DNA of 64,000 nucleotides from Actinomycetales bacterium (lineage in GTDB: Bacteria; Actinomycetota; Actinomycetes; Actinomycetales; Dermatophilaceae), in NCBI GenBank assembly GCA_016710645.1, contig JADJVI010000043.1, forward strand, positions 129,167-193,166. Direction: 5' to 3'. The notes below the pieces were generated by a model, which was not told where the DNA came from, searched no databases, and saw nothing but the letters and a program-made list of their open reading frames with translations. Positions within the stretch are counted from its first letter, which is position 1. Each line of letters begins with the position of its first letter. Position numbers and translations under genes: made by a program. This document shows positions 16,949 through 25,406 of this stretch, piece after piece.

Positions 16949-18625
16949 ATGCTCCCCCCCGTTGACGCCACTACCACCCCCGCCTGGGCCCGCCTGCGCG
17001 AGCTGCGCGAGGGGTTCACCCCCGACCTGCGGGGGTGGTTCGCGGTCGACCCGGGGCGGGCGGCGGCGTTCACTCGCACGTGCGGCGACCTGCACGTCGA
17101 CCTGTCCAAGAACCTCCTGACCGCCGAGATCCTCGACGCCCTCGTCGAGCTCGCCGATCAGGTGGGTCTGGCTCAGCGGCGGGACGCGATGCTCGCCGGT
17201 GAGCGGATCAACGTCACCGAGAATCGTGCGGTGCTGCACACGGCGCTGCGCCGCCCGCAGGGGGCGCCTCTTGTCGTGGACGGTCAGGACGTCGACCACG
17301 ACGTCCACGAGGTGCTCGCTCGCGTCTACGCCTTCGCCGACCAGGTGCGCTCGGGAGCGTGGGTGGGCGTGACCGGCAAGCGCATCGAGACCGTCGTCAA
17401 CATCGGCATCGGCGGGTCCGACCTCGGGCCGGTCATGATCTACGAGGCGCTGGCCCCCTACGTGCAGCCGGGGCTGCGGGTGCGGTTCATCTCCAATATC
17501 GACCCGACCGATGCCGCGCAGAAGACCGCCGACCTCGACCCGGAGACCACTCTCGTCATCGTCGCGAGTAAGACCTTCACGACGCTTGAGACGTTGACCA
17601 ACGCGCGGCTGGTGCGGGCCTGGCTGCTTGACGGGCTGGTGGCCGCCGGCGCCATCGCCGACGACGAGACGGCCCGCCGCGAGGCCGTCGCCAAGCACTT
17701 CGTCGCCGTGTCGACGGCGCTGGACAAGGTGGCCGACTTCGGGATCGACCCGGCGAATGCGTTCGGCTTCTGGGACTGGGTCGGCGGGCGCTACTCCGTG
17801 GACTCCGCGATCGGCACCTCGGTGTGCGTCGCGATCGGACCGGAGCGCTTCGCCGAGCTGCTCGCCGGGTTCCATGCCGTCGACGAACACTTCCGCACCG
17901 AGCCGTTCGAGCGCAATGTGCCGGCACTGATGGGACTGCTCAACATCTGGTACGTCAACTTCCTCGACGCCCGCACCCACGCCGTGCTCCCCTACGCCCA
18001 GCAGTTGAGCCGGTTCGCGGCCTACCTGCAGCAGCTGACCATGGAGTCCAACGGCAAGTCGGTGCGCTGGGACGGCACGCCGGTCACTAGCGCCACCGGC
18101 GAGGTGTTCTGGGGCGAGCCCGGCACCAACGGCCAGCACGCCTTCTACCAACTCATCCACCAGGGCACCCAGCTCATCCCCGCCGACTTCATTGCGGTGG
18201 CCACCCCGGCCTATCCGCTGCGCGATGGGGCCGCTGACGTGCACGAGCTGTTCCTCGGCAACTTCTTCGCCCAGACCGCGGCGCTGGCGTTCGGCAAGAC
18301 CGCCGACGAGGTGCGGGCCGAGGGCACGGCCGAGGCGATCGTGCCGGCTCGGGTGTTCGAGGGCAACCGCCCGACGACGTCGATCATGGCGCCTGCCCTG
18401 ACGCCCTCGGTCGTCGGCCAGCTGGTGGCGCTCTACGAGCACATCACCTTCACCCAGGGGATCGTCTGGGGCATCGACTCCTTCGACCAGTGGGGCGTGG
18501 AGTTGGGCAAGCAGTTGGCCAAGGCCCTCGAGCCCGCTGTCGCCGGTGACGCCGCGGCCTTGGCTCGCCAGGACCCCTCGACGCGCGGGCTCATCGAGTA
18601 CTACTTGGCGCACCGCGAGCGCTGA
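16949..18625 (+). CDS. pgi: Glucose-6-phosphate isomerase
   Basis: Interconverts glucose 6-phosphate and fructose 6-phosphate in the cytosol. 558 residues, the long form usual in actinobacteria and proteobacteria. Signatures: VVNIGIGGSDLGPVM (residues about 150-164), the sugar-phosphate SIS fold with VIVASKTFTTLET, GGRYSVDSAIG, and the C-terminal family block GIVWGIDSFDQWGVELGKQLA (described as a region near 510-530) with the catalytic Lys. The start ATG lies after GAAGGCGAGGAAACCCC, an acceptable ribosome site. With ppgK it covers the entry of glucose into glycolysis. Confidence 0.97.
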   Translation: MLPPVDATTTPAWARLRELREGFTPDLRGWFAVDPGRAAAFTRTCGDLHVDLSKNLLTAEILDALVELADQVGLAQRRDAMLAGERINVTENRAVLHTALRRPQGAPLVVDGQDVDHDVHEVLARVYAFADQVRSGAWVGVTGKRIETVVNIGIGGSDLGPVMIYEALAPYVQPGLRVRFISNIDPTDAAQKTADLDPETTLVIVASKTFTTLETLTNARLVRAWLLDGLVAAGAIADDETARREAVAKHFVAVSTALDKVADFGIDPANAFGFWDWVGGRYSVDSAIGTSVCVAIGPERFAELLAGFHAVDEHFRTEPFERNVPALMGLLNIWYVNFLDARTHAVLPYAQQLSRFAAYLQQLTMESNGKSVRWDGTPVTSATGEVFWGEPGTNGQHAFYQLIHQGTQLIPADFIAVATPAYPLRDGAADVHELFLGNFFAQTAALAFGKTADEVRAEGTAEAIVPARVFEGNRPTTSIMAPALTPSVVGQLVALYEHITFTQGIVWGIDSFDQWGVELGKQLAKALEPAVAGDAAALARQDPSTRGLIEYYLAHRER

Positions 18626-18642
18626 CCCCGGAAACCGGCCGG

Positions 18643-18681
18643 ACGGCATACCCGGTCGCTGCTGGTTCTCCGGTATGCCGT
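18643..18681 (+). terminator. Hairpin of inverted motif copies after pgi (first)
   Basis: ACGGCATACC (18643-18652) and GGTATGCCGT (18672-18681) are perfect ten-base arms around a 19-base loop, 18 bases past the pgi stop. Together with the next hairpin it fills the short gap between the converging pgi and the gene at 18796. Confidence 0.6.
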
Positions 18682-18715
18682 CTGGTCGCCTCGGTGCCGC
18701 GCGCCCCGGATGCTG

Positions 18716-18755
18716 CCGCGCGGCATACCAAGCACATGCCTGGTATGCCGCGCGG
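18716..18755. terminator. Hairpin of inverted motif copies between converging genes (second)
   Basis: Perfect 15-base arms at 18716-18730 (CCGCGCGGCATACCA) and 18741-18755, ten-base loop. It can act on both strands, serving pgi from the left and the minus-strand gene ending at 18796 from the right. Confidence 0.7.
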
Positions 18756-18795
18756 GTGGCCCCCTCCCCCTGCACGGGAGGGGCCGGTCCGGTCG

Positions 18796-19644
18796 CTACC
18801 CCTCGATCACGCCGGACTGCTCCTTGATGGCGACGTGCAGCTGCTCAAGTGCCAGGTGCTGCAGGCGCACGCCCTCCTTGCCCAGGCGGCTGCTGTGCGC
18901 GCCGACCTGCAGTAGATGCCCGACGCGCTCGATGAACGGGCCCCACGGACCGACCGGTCCGCCGGGACCGCCTCCGATCGGGATGACGAAGCCGCCGCCG
19001 TCGACGTCGATCCCGCCGAAGATGAGCCAACCCTGGCGCTTGTCGGTGCCCGGACGTGGGATCGCGATCTGCTGGGCCCGATAGGCGGCGATGGCCAGGC
19101 CGGACGCGCCCTGCGCGAGGGAGGCTGTCGCGCCGGTCGCGGAGGCGTCTCCGAGCCAGCTCTGGAAGACCTGCCCGCCGTGGACCGACCCGTATGCCGT
19201 GAGCACCTGGGCGGCTTTGGTGGGGACCCAGCCGGCGACATTGGCTGTGGAGGTCAAGCTCGGGTCGCTCGTCACGGTGACGAAGTCGTCGTCGACGAAG
19301 TCGTTGAGCGTGGCCGAGAAGGCGTCGATGAGGTAGCCGGAGTCACCGGGGCCACCGTCGCCGCCCACCGGGTAGTACCACGCGGTGAGGGTGAGCGGGC
19401 TGTCGCCGACCTGCTGGTCGATCGAGGAGGTCGTGGTGACCGCTCCCCCGATGCCGTCAGAGGCGCTCCAGAAGACGAACCGCAACCCCTCCAACTCGGC
19501 GGCGGTGGCGTGGACGACGCTGCCGGGGGTGGCTTCGGTGCTGGCGCCGCCGATGAGGGTGGACGATGTCGGGCCAGACCGGGGCTGACGGTGGTGGCCA
19601 GCCGGCGAACCGATTCGTTTGGCGTTGATGACAACGTGAGTCAT
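18796..19644 (-). CDS. Hypothetical protein, 282 aa
   Basis: I do not recognise this protein. 282 residues with no signal peptide or membrane helix. The middle is rich in Gly, Ser, Thr and Asp with a beta-strand-like pattern (LRFVFWSASDG, PLTLTAWYYPVGGDGG, GYLIDAFSATLNDF), followed by a Gly-Pro-rich hinge (IPIGGGPGGPVGPWGP) and an alpha-helical tail with leucines spaced as in a coiled coil (LLQVGAHSSRL, LQHLALEQLHVAIKE). It could be a surface or carrier protein secreted by a non-classical route, but that is guesswork. It stands alone between pgi and recQ. Confidence 0.7.
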   Translation of the reverse strand: MTHVVINAKRIGSPAGHHRQPRSGPTSSTLIGGASTEATPGSVVHATAAELEGLRFVFWSASDGIGGAVTTTSSIDQQVGDSPLTLTAWYYPVGGDGGPGDSGYLIDAFSATLNDFVDDDFVTVTSDPSLTSTANVAGWVPTKAAQVLTAYGSVHGGQVFQSWLGDASATGATASLAQGASGLAIAAYRAQQIAIPRPGTDKRQGWLIFGGIDVDGGGFVIPIGGGPGGPVGPWGPFIERVGHLLQVGAHSSRLGKEGVRLQHLALEQLHVAIKEQSGVIEG

Positions 19645-19752
19645 GGGGAACCTCGCTCATGAGCTGGGTGACCGCGGGGAGAGAAGCGGTCACTGACGAG
19701 GAGCGCGAAGACTGTCTGGTGATACGTCCCGTCCCGGGAGACCTGGTCTCGG

Positions 19753-22176
19753 TCAGCCTTCGAGGGCCAGGGCGAACGGGAGCACGGCCGGTGCCCCGGC
19801 CAGTCGCAAAGCTCTCCCTGCGATGGTCAGCGTCCAGCGCGAGCTCACCAGGTCATCGACCAGCAGGACCGGCCCGTCGAGGGCGGCGACTTGAGTCGCG
19901 ACCTCTGCGGGGACGACGATGCGGTCCCAGACCTGGGCGAGGCGGAAGGCCGAGTTGCCGCCGGGTTCTCCGAAGGGTCCCCGACCGGCATACCCGAGGG
20001 TGCCGAGGAACGGCAGCCGCCCGACCTGCGCAAGGGCGTGAGCGAGGGACCCCACCAGCTGGGGGTGGCGGCGGGAGGGCATCGCGACCACTGCAGCGGG
20101 CCGCTGGGCCCAGTCCCAGCCGCGCAGCACGTCGATACTGCCCTGGACGAGCGAAGTGGTGACGGGGGCGTCCTCGCGCAGCGCTTCACGGACCCGGGTG
20201 CCCCAGCCGAGATCGCTGAACCGTGCCAGCACGCGGCCCGGCTGAATGCTCTCGGCGGCGGCGATGCGGCCCTTGACGGGCACGCCGAGACGGTCCATGC
20301 CGGTGGGCCATTGCAGCCGCGGTTCGATCGGCACGCCGACTCGCGACAGGGCCATGCGGGCTTGGCCCATGGCGTCGCCGCGGATGCTCTCGGCGAACCA
20401 CCTGCCGGTGCACGTGTCGCACCGACCGCATGCCTGGGCGGTGTGGTCGTCCAGGCAGCGCTGCAGGTAGGCCATCCGGCATTCGGTGGTCGACTCGTAC
20501 TCAAGCATGAGCTGCTGCTCGCGGGTTCTGGCCGCAGCCACCCGTTCGTAGCGCTCGGCGTCGTAGCGCCACGGCATACCGGTCGCCACCCAGCCGCCGG
20601 GCACCCGGGTGACCGCCCCGTCGACGTCGAGCACTTTGAGCAGCAGGTCGAGGCGAGTACGGCGGATGTCGACCACGCTCTCGATGGCGGCTGTCGACAT
20701 CGCGCGGGGTGACTGCACGAGCGCCCGGAGCACGGCCTCGGCTTGCTCTGGTCGCGGCATGGACGCCGACGCGAAGTAGGCCCAGATCTCGCGGTCCTCG
20801 GCGCCCGGCAGCAGCAGCACGTCGGCGCTGGCAGTGGCCCGCCCGGCGCGGCCGATCTGCTGGTAGTAGGCAACGGGAGAGGCCGGGGCTCCGACGTGGA
20901 CGACGAACCCCAGGTCAGGCTTGTCGAAGCCCATCCCCAGGGCCGAGGTGGCGACCAGGGCCTTGACCTCGTTGTCTCGCAATGCCGTTTCGAGTCGTTC
21001 GCGCTCGGCCGGGTCGGTGCGGCCGGTGTAGGCCGCGACCGAGTGCCCGGCTCCCGCGAGCGCGCTGGCCAGATCTTCGGCGCCCGCGACGGTGAGCGCA
21101 TAGACGATTCCGCTGCCGGGCAGGGTCGGCAGTTGGTCGAGCAGCCAACCCAGGCGCTGCTCGGCAGTGAGGCTCGGCGCGACGCCGAGGCGCAGCGACG
21201 CTCGCGCCAACGATCCGCGCAGGGTGCGGACGGTATGCCGTGTGCCTGCCGCCGCGACTCCGCCCGCCCCGCCGTCGCCCGCGCCGACCTCGCCCGCGCC
21301 GGCCTTGCCCGCGATGACTCCCGCCGCCCCGGCCCCGGCCGCCCCGACTCCGGCCGCGCCGACCCCGGCCGCGCCGACCCCGGCCGCCCCGACCCCGGCC
21401 GCGCCGACTCCGGCCGACCCGACTCCCGCCGACCCGACCTGGAGTTGGGCGGCGACGTCCTCGACCACGCGGGCGTTGGCGGTGGCCGTGGTGGCGAGGA
21501 CGGGGGTGTCTCGGGGCAGAGCGGTCAGAAGGTCGGCGATCCGGCGGTAGTCGGGGCGAAAATCGTGCCCCCAGTCGCTGACGCAGTGTGCTTCGTCGAC
21601 GACGAGCAGCCCGGCCCGCGCAACGAGGTCGGGGAGCTGCTCGGCTCGGAAACTCGGATTGGTGAGGCGCTCGGGGCTCACGAGCAGCACGTCGACTTCG
21701 TCGGCGGCAAGAGCTTCCTGGACCTGCGGCCAGTCGAGTTGGTTGGCGGAGTTGAGCGACACGGCTCTGATGCCGGCCCGCTCACCTGCCGCGATCTGGT
21801 CCCGCATGAGCGACAGCAGCGGCGACAGGATCACCGTTGGGCCGGCCCCTTGAGCGCGCAGCAGTGCCGTGGCGACGAAGTAGACGGCTGACTTGCCCCA
21901 CCCCGTTCGCTGCACGACCAGCACCCGCTCGCGATCAACGACCAGCGACCGGATCGCCTCTAGCTGGCCGTCGTGGAACTGCGCGTCGGCTCGCCCCACC
22001 AGCGCGCGCAAAGCGGTCAGAGCCTGCGCATCGAACCCTTCGGCCGCCACCTCAGCCCCAGACTCCACGGTCCCCACCTCAGCCCCAGACTCCACGGTCC
22101 CCACCTCAGTGCCAGACGCCAGGGGTCGCGGACCCTGCCCCGATGCCGGCGGCGCGGTCGGGATCAGCGACTCCAT
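19753..22176 (-). CDS. RecQ-family helicase with C-terminal phosphoribosyltransferase-like domain
   Basis: ATP-dependent 3'-5' DNA helicase, 807 residues. RecA-like lobe 1 has Walker A QRTGWGKSAVY and DEAHCVSDWGHDFR (DEAH box plus the RecQ aromatic-rich loop), then TTATAN. Lobe 2 has VATSALGMGFDKPD and the QQIGRAGR motif VI. A cysteine cluster (CRMAYLQRCLDDH...CGRCDTC) is the RecQ zinc site. The last 200 residues end with VLLVDDLVSSRWTLT, a PRPP-loop-like motif of ComF-type phosphoribosyltransferases. Between the lobes is a Gly/Ala/Val linker encoded by a 15-base tandem repeat, and the N-terminus has a doubled EVGTVESGA segment. This architecture occurs in other actinobacteria. It lacks a clear HRDC domain. 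Confidence 0.88.
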   Translation of the reverse strand: MESLIPTAPPASGQGPRPLASGTEVGTVESGAEVGTVESGAEVAAEGFDAQALTALRALVGRADAQFHDGQLEAIRSLVVDRERVLVVQRTGWGKSAVYFVATALLRAQGAGPTVILSPLLSLMRDQIAAGERAGIRAVSLNSANQLDWPQVQEALAADEVDVLLVSPERLTNPSFRAEQLPDLVARAGLLVVDEAHCVSDWGHDFRPDYRRIADLLTALPRDTPVLATTATANARVVEDVAAQLQVGSAGVGSAGVGAAGVGAAGVGAAGVGAAGVGAAGAGAAGVIAGKAGAGEVGAGDGGAGGVAAAGTRHTVRTLRGSLARASLRLGVAPSLTAEQRLGWLLDQLPTLPGSGIVYALTVAGAEDLASALAGAGHSVAAYTGRTDPAERERLETALRDNEVKALVATSALGMGFDKPDLGFVVHVGAPASPVAYYQQIGRAGRATASADVLLLPGAEDREIWAYFASASMPRPEQAEAVLRALVQSPRAMSTAAIESVVDIRRTRLDLLLKVLDVDGAVTRVPGGWVATGMPWRYDAERYERVAAARTREQQLMLEYESTTECRMAYLQRCLDDHTAQACGRCDTCTGRWFAESIRGDAMGQARMALSRVGVPIEPRLQWPTGMDRLGVPVKGRIAAAESIQPGRVLARFSDLGWGTRVREALREDAPVTTSLVQGSIDVLRGWDWAQRPAAVVAMPSRRHPQLVGSLAHALAQVGRLPFLGTLGYAGRGPFGEPGGNSAFRLAQVWDRIVVPAEVATQVAALDGPVLLVDDLVSSRWTLTIAGRALRLAGAPAVLPFALALEG
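21319..21438 (-). repeat. 15-bp tandem repeat inside the helicase gene
   Basis: Eight units of 15 bases encode VG(S/A)AG five-residue repeats (the last unit AGAAG) between the two helicase lobes. Units differ only at a few third positions. Copy-number change would keep the reading frame. A second short direct repeat, two copies of a 27-base unit, lies near 22050-22105 in the 5' part of the same gene. Confidence 0.85.
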
Positions 22177-22345
22177 CGTGAGCAGCGGCTGGGAGGTTGG
22201 TCACGCGCTCCACCGTATGCCGGCCCACCGACACCAACGGCTCTCCATCCACAGGGGCGGGATCGCATGCCGAGCACGGAAAGGTAGTGCCACCCATCAA
22301 GCACGCAGCTGGAAGTGGACGGTCTTCGCCCCCGATGCGGCGGCG

Positions 22346-24028
22346 CTATGCCCGCAGGGTGAAGTGGACGGTCTTCGCCCCCGCGCCGTTCTCGTGTGCC
22401 TGGGCATCTCGGGTGATCTGGTGGTGGTATGCCGGGTCGTGCATCTTCCGGTGGTGGTAGCCGCATAGGGGTACGGCTCGGTCGAGGTCGGTCAATCCGC
22501 CCTTGGACCACGGGTCCTCGTGATGCAACTCGGACCATGCGTACGGCCGGTCGCAATCGGCGGCGGCGCAGGTTTCGTAGATCGTCGCCAGGGCGGTGCG
22601 TTGGTGCTCGGTGAAGAACCGTTCCTGTCTACCGACATCCAGGACATGTCCGGGTCCACCCAACACGACCGGCAAGATCCCGGCATTGCAGGCGATCCGC
22701 CTCGCGGCACTCGCGGAGATCAACTGTCCGGTGTCGGTGGTCGCGGCCCCGGAACTCGGAGCCATGTCGATCAGCGTCCCGGTCGCCTCGTGAATCATCC
22801 GCTGGAGCTCGGCGGCTTTCGCGGCGCCCATCACTTGCTCAGCGGTCATCGTGACGATGACGGTGGAGGCGACCTTCCCGGTCAACTTCTCAGTATCCAA
22901 GTGCTCAATCAACTCGGTGAGAGCCCGGCCGCGGCGGTGGGCCCAGTCGATGTCGGCCCAGTCCGCGTTCCGACCATCACGATGTCCGCTGGCGCCGCTG
23001 GCCGGCATCGCACCAATGCTGGACGGCGCTCGGCTGTCGGCCGCCATGCGCCCCTTCGCGCCGGCCGTTTCCCTCACGTCGGCGCCGAACTGCGGGCAAG
23101 GACCAGTGCCAGACGTGCCCTGCGAACCGGCACCGAACGCCGGGTGCTCGTGCGTGCCCGTGGCGCTCAACAAGTCAGCAGCCACGGAGCCGTCATCCAG
23201 ACACCCAGCCGGGGTGTGCCCGTCCGCCAACGCGGCCTCGGCAGCCTTGCGCAGATGGTCACGCCGGGGGGCGGTCATCGTCTGCAACACCTTGCCCAAC
23301 ATCTTCGCTGCTGGCGTCGGCAACGTCGCCGCCAACTTCGTCGTGCCATCGCCCAGGTCGTGCATGGTCACCGTCGCCAACCGGTAGGCCCGACGCTCCT
23401 CATCCACCAACTGCGCCTCGACATGATCGGCAACCTCAGCCGCCGTCTTCTCCGCCGCAGCCAACGCCATCCTCGCCGCCCGATCCAACCGGCCCGGGTC
23501 CAACCGGCGAGCATCCCGCACCAACGCCGACTCGACCCGCTCCCGATCCACCACCGCGATCGTCTCGGGCAACTTGCCCATGGTCCTGGCGATGATCCCC
23601 GCGTTCGAGCGAGAGACCTCACCAGCCTCGAACGCCTCACGCGTGCGGTCCAACCCATCGGCCAACGCCGTCGCCAACGCCACATCCCGAGCCGCCGCAG
23701 CTCCCCCCGAGCGCGTCGCGCTAGCCACCCACGCCGACGTCGACGAATGCCCACACCGCCGATGAACCTGCTGCCGATCCGCAGCAGCGACCAACGCCAA
23801 CCGCACCGCCTCCACCCGACGAGCGAGCCGATCCACTTCCTGCACGTCCACGCTCGTCACGACCACACCGGCTTCAGGAGACGACAGTCGGGCCAGGATC
23901 TGATCGCAGGTCGCATGCACCACCGTGGTCGAAACCCCCGCCACCGACGGCCCCTCCGACGCGCCACCCAACCGACCACCACACGGCATACCGCCGAGCG
24001 GTTGCGGGTCGAGAGCGAGCGTCGTCAT
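22346..24028 (-). CDS. DUF222 / HNH endonuclease domain protein (13E12-repeat type)
   Basis: 560-residue protein of the DUF222-HNH family, abundant in actinobacteria and related to the REP13E12 proteins of M. tuberculosis. The N-terminal two thirds is helical (ARRVEAVRLALVAAADRQQVH, ...VADHVEAQLVDEERRAYRLATVTMHDL as regions). The HNH nuclease is near the C-terminus: CAAADCDRPYAWSELHHEDPWSKGG, then DRAVPLCGYHHRKMHDP, with the two CxxC-like metal pairs and HH. Substrate and role are unknown; some relatives are SOS-controlled. A variable Gly/Ser/Pro stretch sits near residues 300-350. A LexA-like box overlaps the start codon. Confidence 0.88.
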   Translation of the reverse strand: MTTLALDPQPLGGMPCGGRLGGASEGPSVAGVSTTVVHATCDQILARLSSPEAGVVVTSVDVQEVDRLARRVEAVRLALVAAADRQQVHRRCGHSSTSAWVASATRSGGAAAARDVALATALADGLDRTREAFEAGEVSRSNAGIIARTMGKLPETIAVVDRERVESALVRDARRLDPGRLDRAARMALAAAEKTAAEVADHVEAQLVDEERRAYRLATVTMHDLGDGTTKLAATLPTPAAKMLGKVLQTMTAPRRDHLRKAAEAALADGHTPAGCLDDGSVAADLLSATGTHEHPAFGAGSQGTSGTGPCPQFGADVRETAGAKGRMAADSRAPSSIGAMPASGASGHRDGRNADWADIDWAHRRGRALTELIEHLDTEKLTGKVASTVIVTMTAEQVMGAAKAAELQRMIHEATGTLIDMAPSSGAATTDTGQLISASAARRIACNAGILPVVLGGPGHVLDVGRQERFFTEHQRTALATIYETCAAADCDRPYAWSELHHEDPWSKGGLTDLDRAVPLCGYHHRKMHDPAYHHQITRDAQAHENGAGAKTVHFTLRA

Positions 24029-24056
24029 AGAACAAGTGTATGACGTACAGATGTAC
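24028..24056 (-). promoter_or_regulatory. Possible LexA-type box and palindrome at the DUF222-HNH start
   Basis: 24028-24043 reads TAGAACAAGTGTATGA, nine of twelve matches to the actinobacterial SOS box TCGAAC-n4-GTTCGA, directly against the start codon. Next to it, 24045-24056 is GTACAGATGTAC, five-base inverted arms. The region is far more AT-rich than its surroundings. LexA control is inference; several 13E12 genes of M. tuberculosis do have SOS boxes. Confidence 0.4.
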
Positions 24057-24184
24057 TAACGCAAGCCCTTTGCAGAGATTTGTCAAGCGCTTTAAAGGAC
24101 CTGGACTCCGTGCAGCTGGCGAAGCGCCACGCGGGCAAGCCCACGCAACGTCGATCCCGCCCAAAGGGAGACGGGTGACAGGTA

Positions 24185-24598
24185 GGTGGACGAGTCGGTC
24201 GGTACGCCGGATTCTGTTCTCGCGGAGCCGTTTCCGGTCCCACGAGCGACGGTCATCCATCTCGGCCGACCATTGCTGGCCGGCTCTAGCGCTCTACCCG
24301 CAGGCATCGGGCGGGCCGCCCTCGAACGCCTGCTGTCTGAGCTTGCTCCGGGTGGGGTTTACCGAGCCGACCTGGTCGCCCAGGCCGCTGGTGGTCTCTT
24401 ACACCACCGTTTCACCCTGACCTCATCCGCCTACTGGGCGTCCCAGCGGTTCGGGTGAGGCGGTCTGTTTTCTGTGGCACTGTCCCGCGGATCGCTCCGG
24501 GTGGCCGTTAGCCACCACCCTGCCCTTCGGAGTCCGGACGTTCCTCGGCACCCGGCATACACCGGGTGACGCGACCGCCTGACCGACTCGTCCGCCCC
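24185..24598 (-). ncRNA. rnpB: RNase P RNA
   Basis: Catalytic RNA of RNase P, which trims tRNA 5' ends. Read on the minus strand it opens with GGCGGACGAGTCGGTCAGGCGGTCGC and contains the invariant GAGGAACGTCCGGACTCC (24529-24547, minus strand), then the conserved CAGAAAACAG-type segment (near 24460-24470), and closes with a 3' strand that pairs with the first helix (GACGAGTCGGTC... complement at 24189). Type A layout of about 410 bases. Ends are estimated from helix P1. One variable stem contains GGCATAC, a copy of the dispersed motif (near 24556). Confidence 0.93.
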
Positions 24599-24632
24599 CA
24601 GTATGCCCTCTGCCGCCCCGTACCCTGCCACC

Positions 24633-25406
24633 GTGCCCCCCTTCCGCAAGCACTCCCCCACCAACCACCCCCGGTATGCCGGATGGGAAGCTGCGGGGCT
24701 GCGCTGGCTCGCTGCCGCGACCCCGGACGGAGGAGCAGAGGTTGTTGAGGTCCTCGACGTCAGCGGTCCGACTCTGGTGATGGAGCGTTTGACCCCGAGC
24801 CCACCGACCCGGAAGGCAGCGGGCGAATTCGGGGAGCGCCTGGCTCGCACCCACGCGGCCGGCGCGACGGCATACGGGACCGGTCCGGACGGCTGGGAAG
24901 GCAACGGCTACTTCGGACCCAGCCACGACGTCCTGGACCTCGCCCTCGGAGCCCAATCCACCTGGGGCGCGCATTGGGCCCGGCAGCGACTGCGCCCGAT
25001 CGCGGCGACGTGCGCGGCCGCTGGCACCCTCGACCCGGCCACGATCGCCGACCTGCACCGCGTGGCCGACCGCTGCGAGGCGGGCGACTTCGACACCGGC
25101 GATCCCCCGGCTCGGGTCCACGGCGACCTCTGGTCGGGCAACCTCATGTGGACCGAGCAGGGCGCGGTGCTCATCGACCCGGCGGCTCACGGCGGACACC
25201 GTGAACTCGACCTCGCGATGCTCGCGCTCTTCGGCGCTCCGCACCTGGGCGAGATCGTCACGGCATACGAGAGCGTGGCACCGCTGGCAGCCGAGTGGCG
25301 CGACCGGGTGCACCTCCACCAGCTCTACGCGCTCGCGGTCCATGCGCACCTTTTCGGCAGCGGGTATGCCGTGCCGACCGCGTCCGCGTCGCGCCGCTAC
25401 CGCTGA
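24633..25406 (+). CDS. Fructosamine kinase family protein
   Basis: Fructosamine-3-kinase-like phosphotransferase of 257 residues, acting on glycated amines or small molecules with a protein-kinase-like fold. Key motifs: VHGDLWSGNLMW (catalytic Asp and Asn) and LIDPAAHGGHRELDLAML (metal-binding Asp). GWEGNGYFGP matches the family's substrate side. I start at the GTG at 24633 (VPPFRKHSP): TACCCT ends six bases before it, as at other leaderless genes here, and the family begins with an F.K segment. An ATG at 24603 would add ten residues. It is divergent from rnpB and overlaps the end of the RNB gene by ten bases. Confidence 0.88.
   Translation: MPPFRKHSPTNHPRYAGWEAAGLRWLAAATPDGGAEVVEVLDVSGPTLVMERLTPSPPTRKAAGEFGERLARTHAAGATAYGTGPDGWEGNGYFGPSHDVLDLALGAQSTWGAHWARQRLRPIAATCAAAGTLDPATIADLHRVADRCEAGDFDTGDPPARVHGDLWSGNLMWTEQGAVLIDPAAHGGHRELDLAMLALFGAPHLGEIVTAYESVAPLAAEWRDRVHLHQLYALAVHAHLFGSGYAVPTASASRRYR

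Noticed and set aside
21319..21438. Possible CRISPR-like repeat
   Set aside because: Contiguous 15-bp units without spacers, all in frame within a helicase gene.
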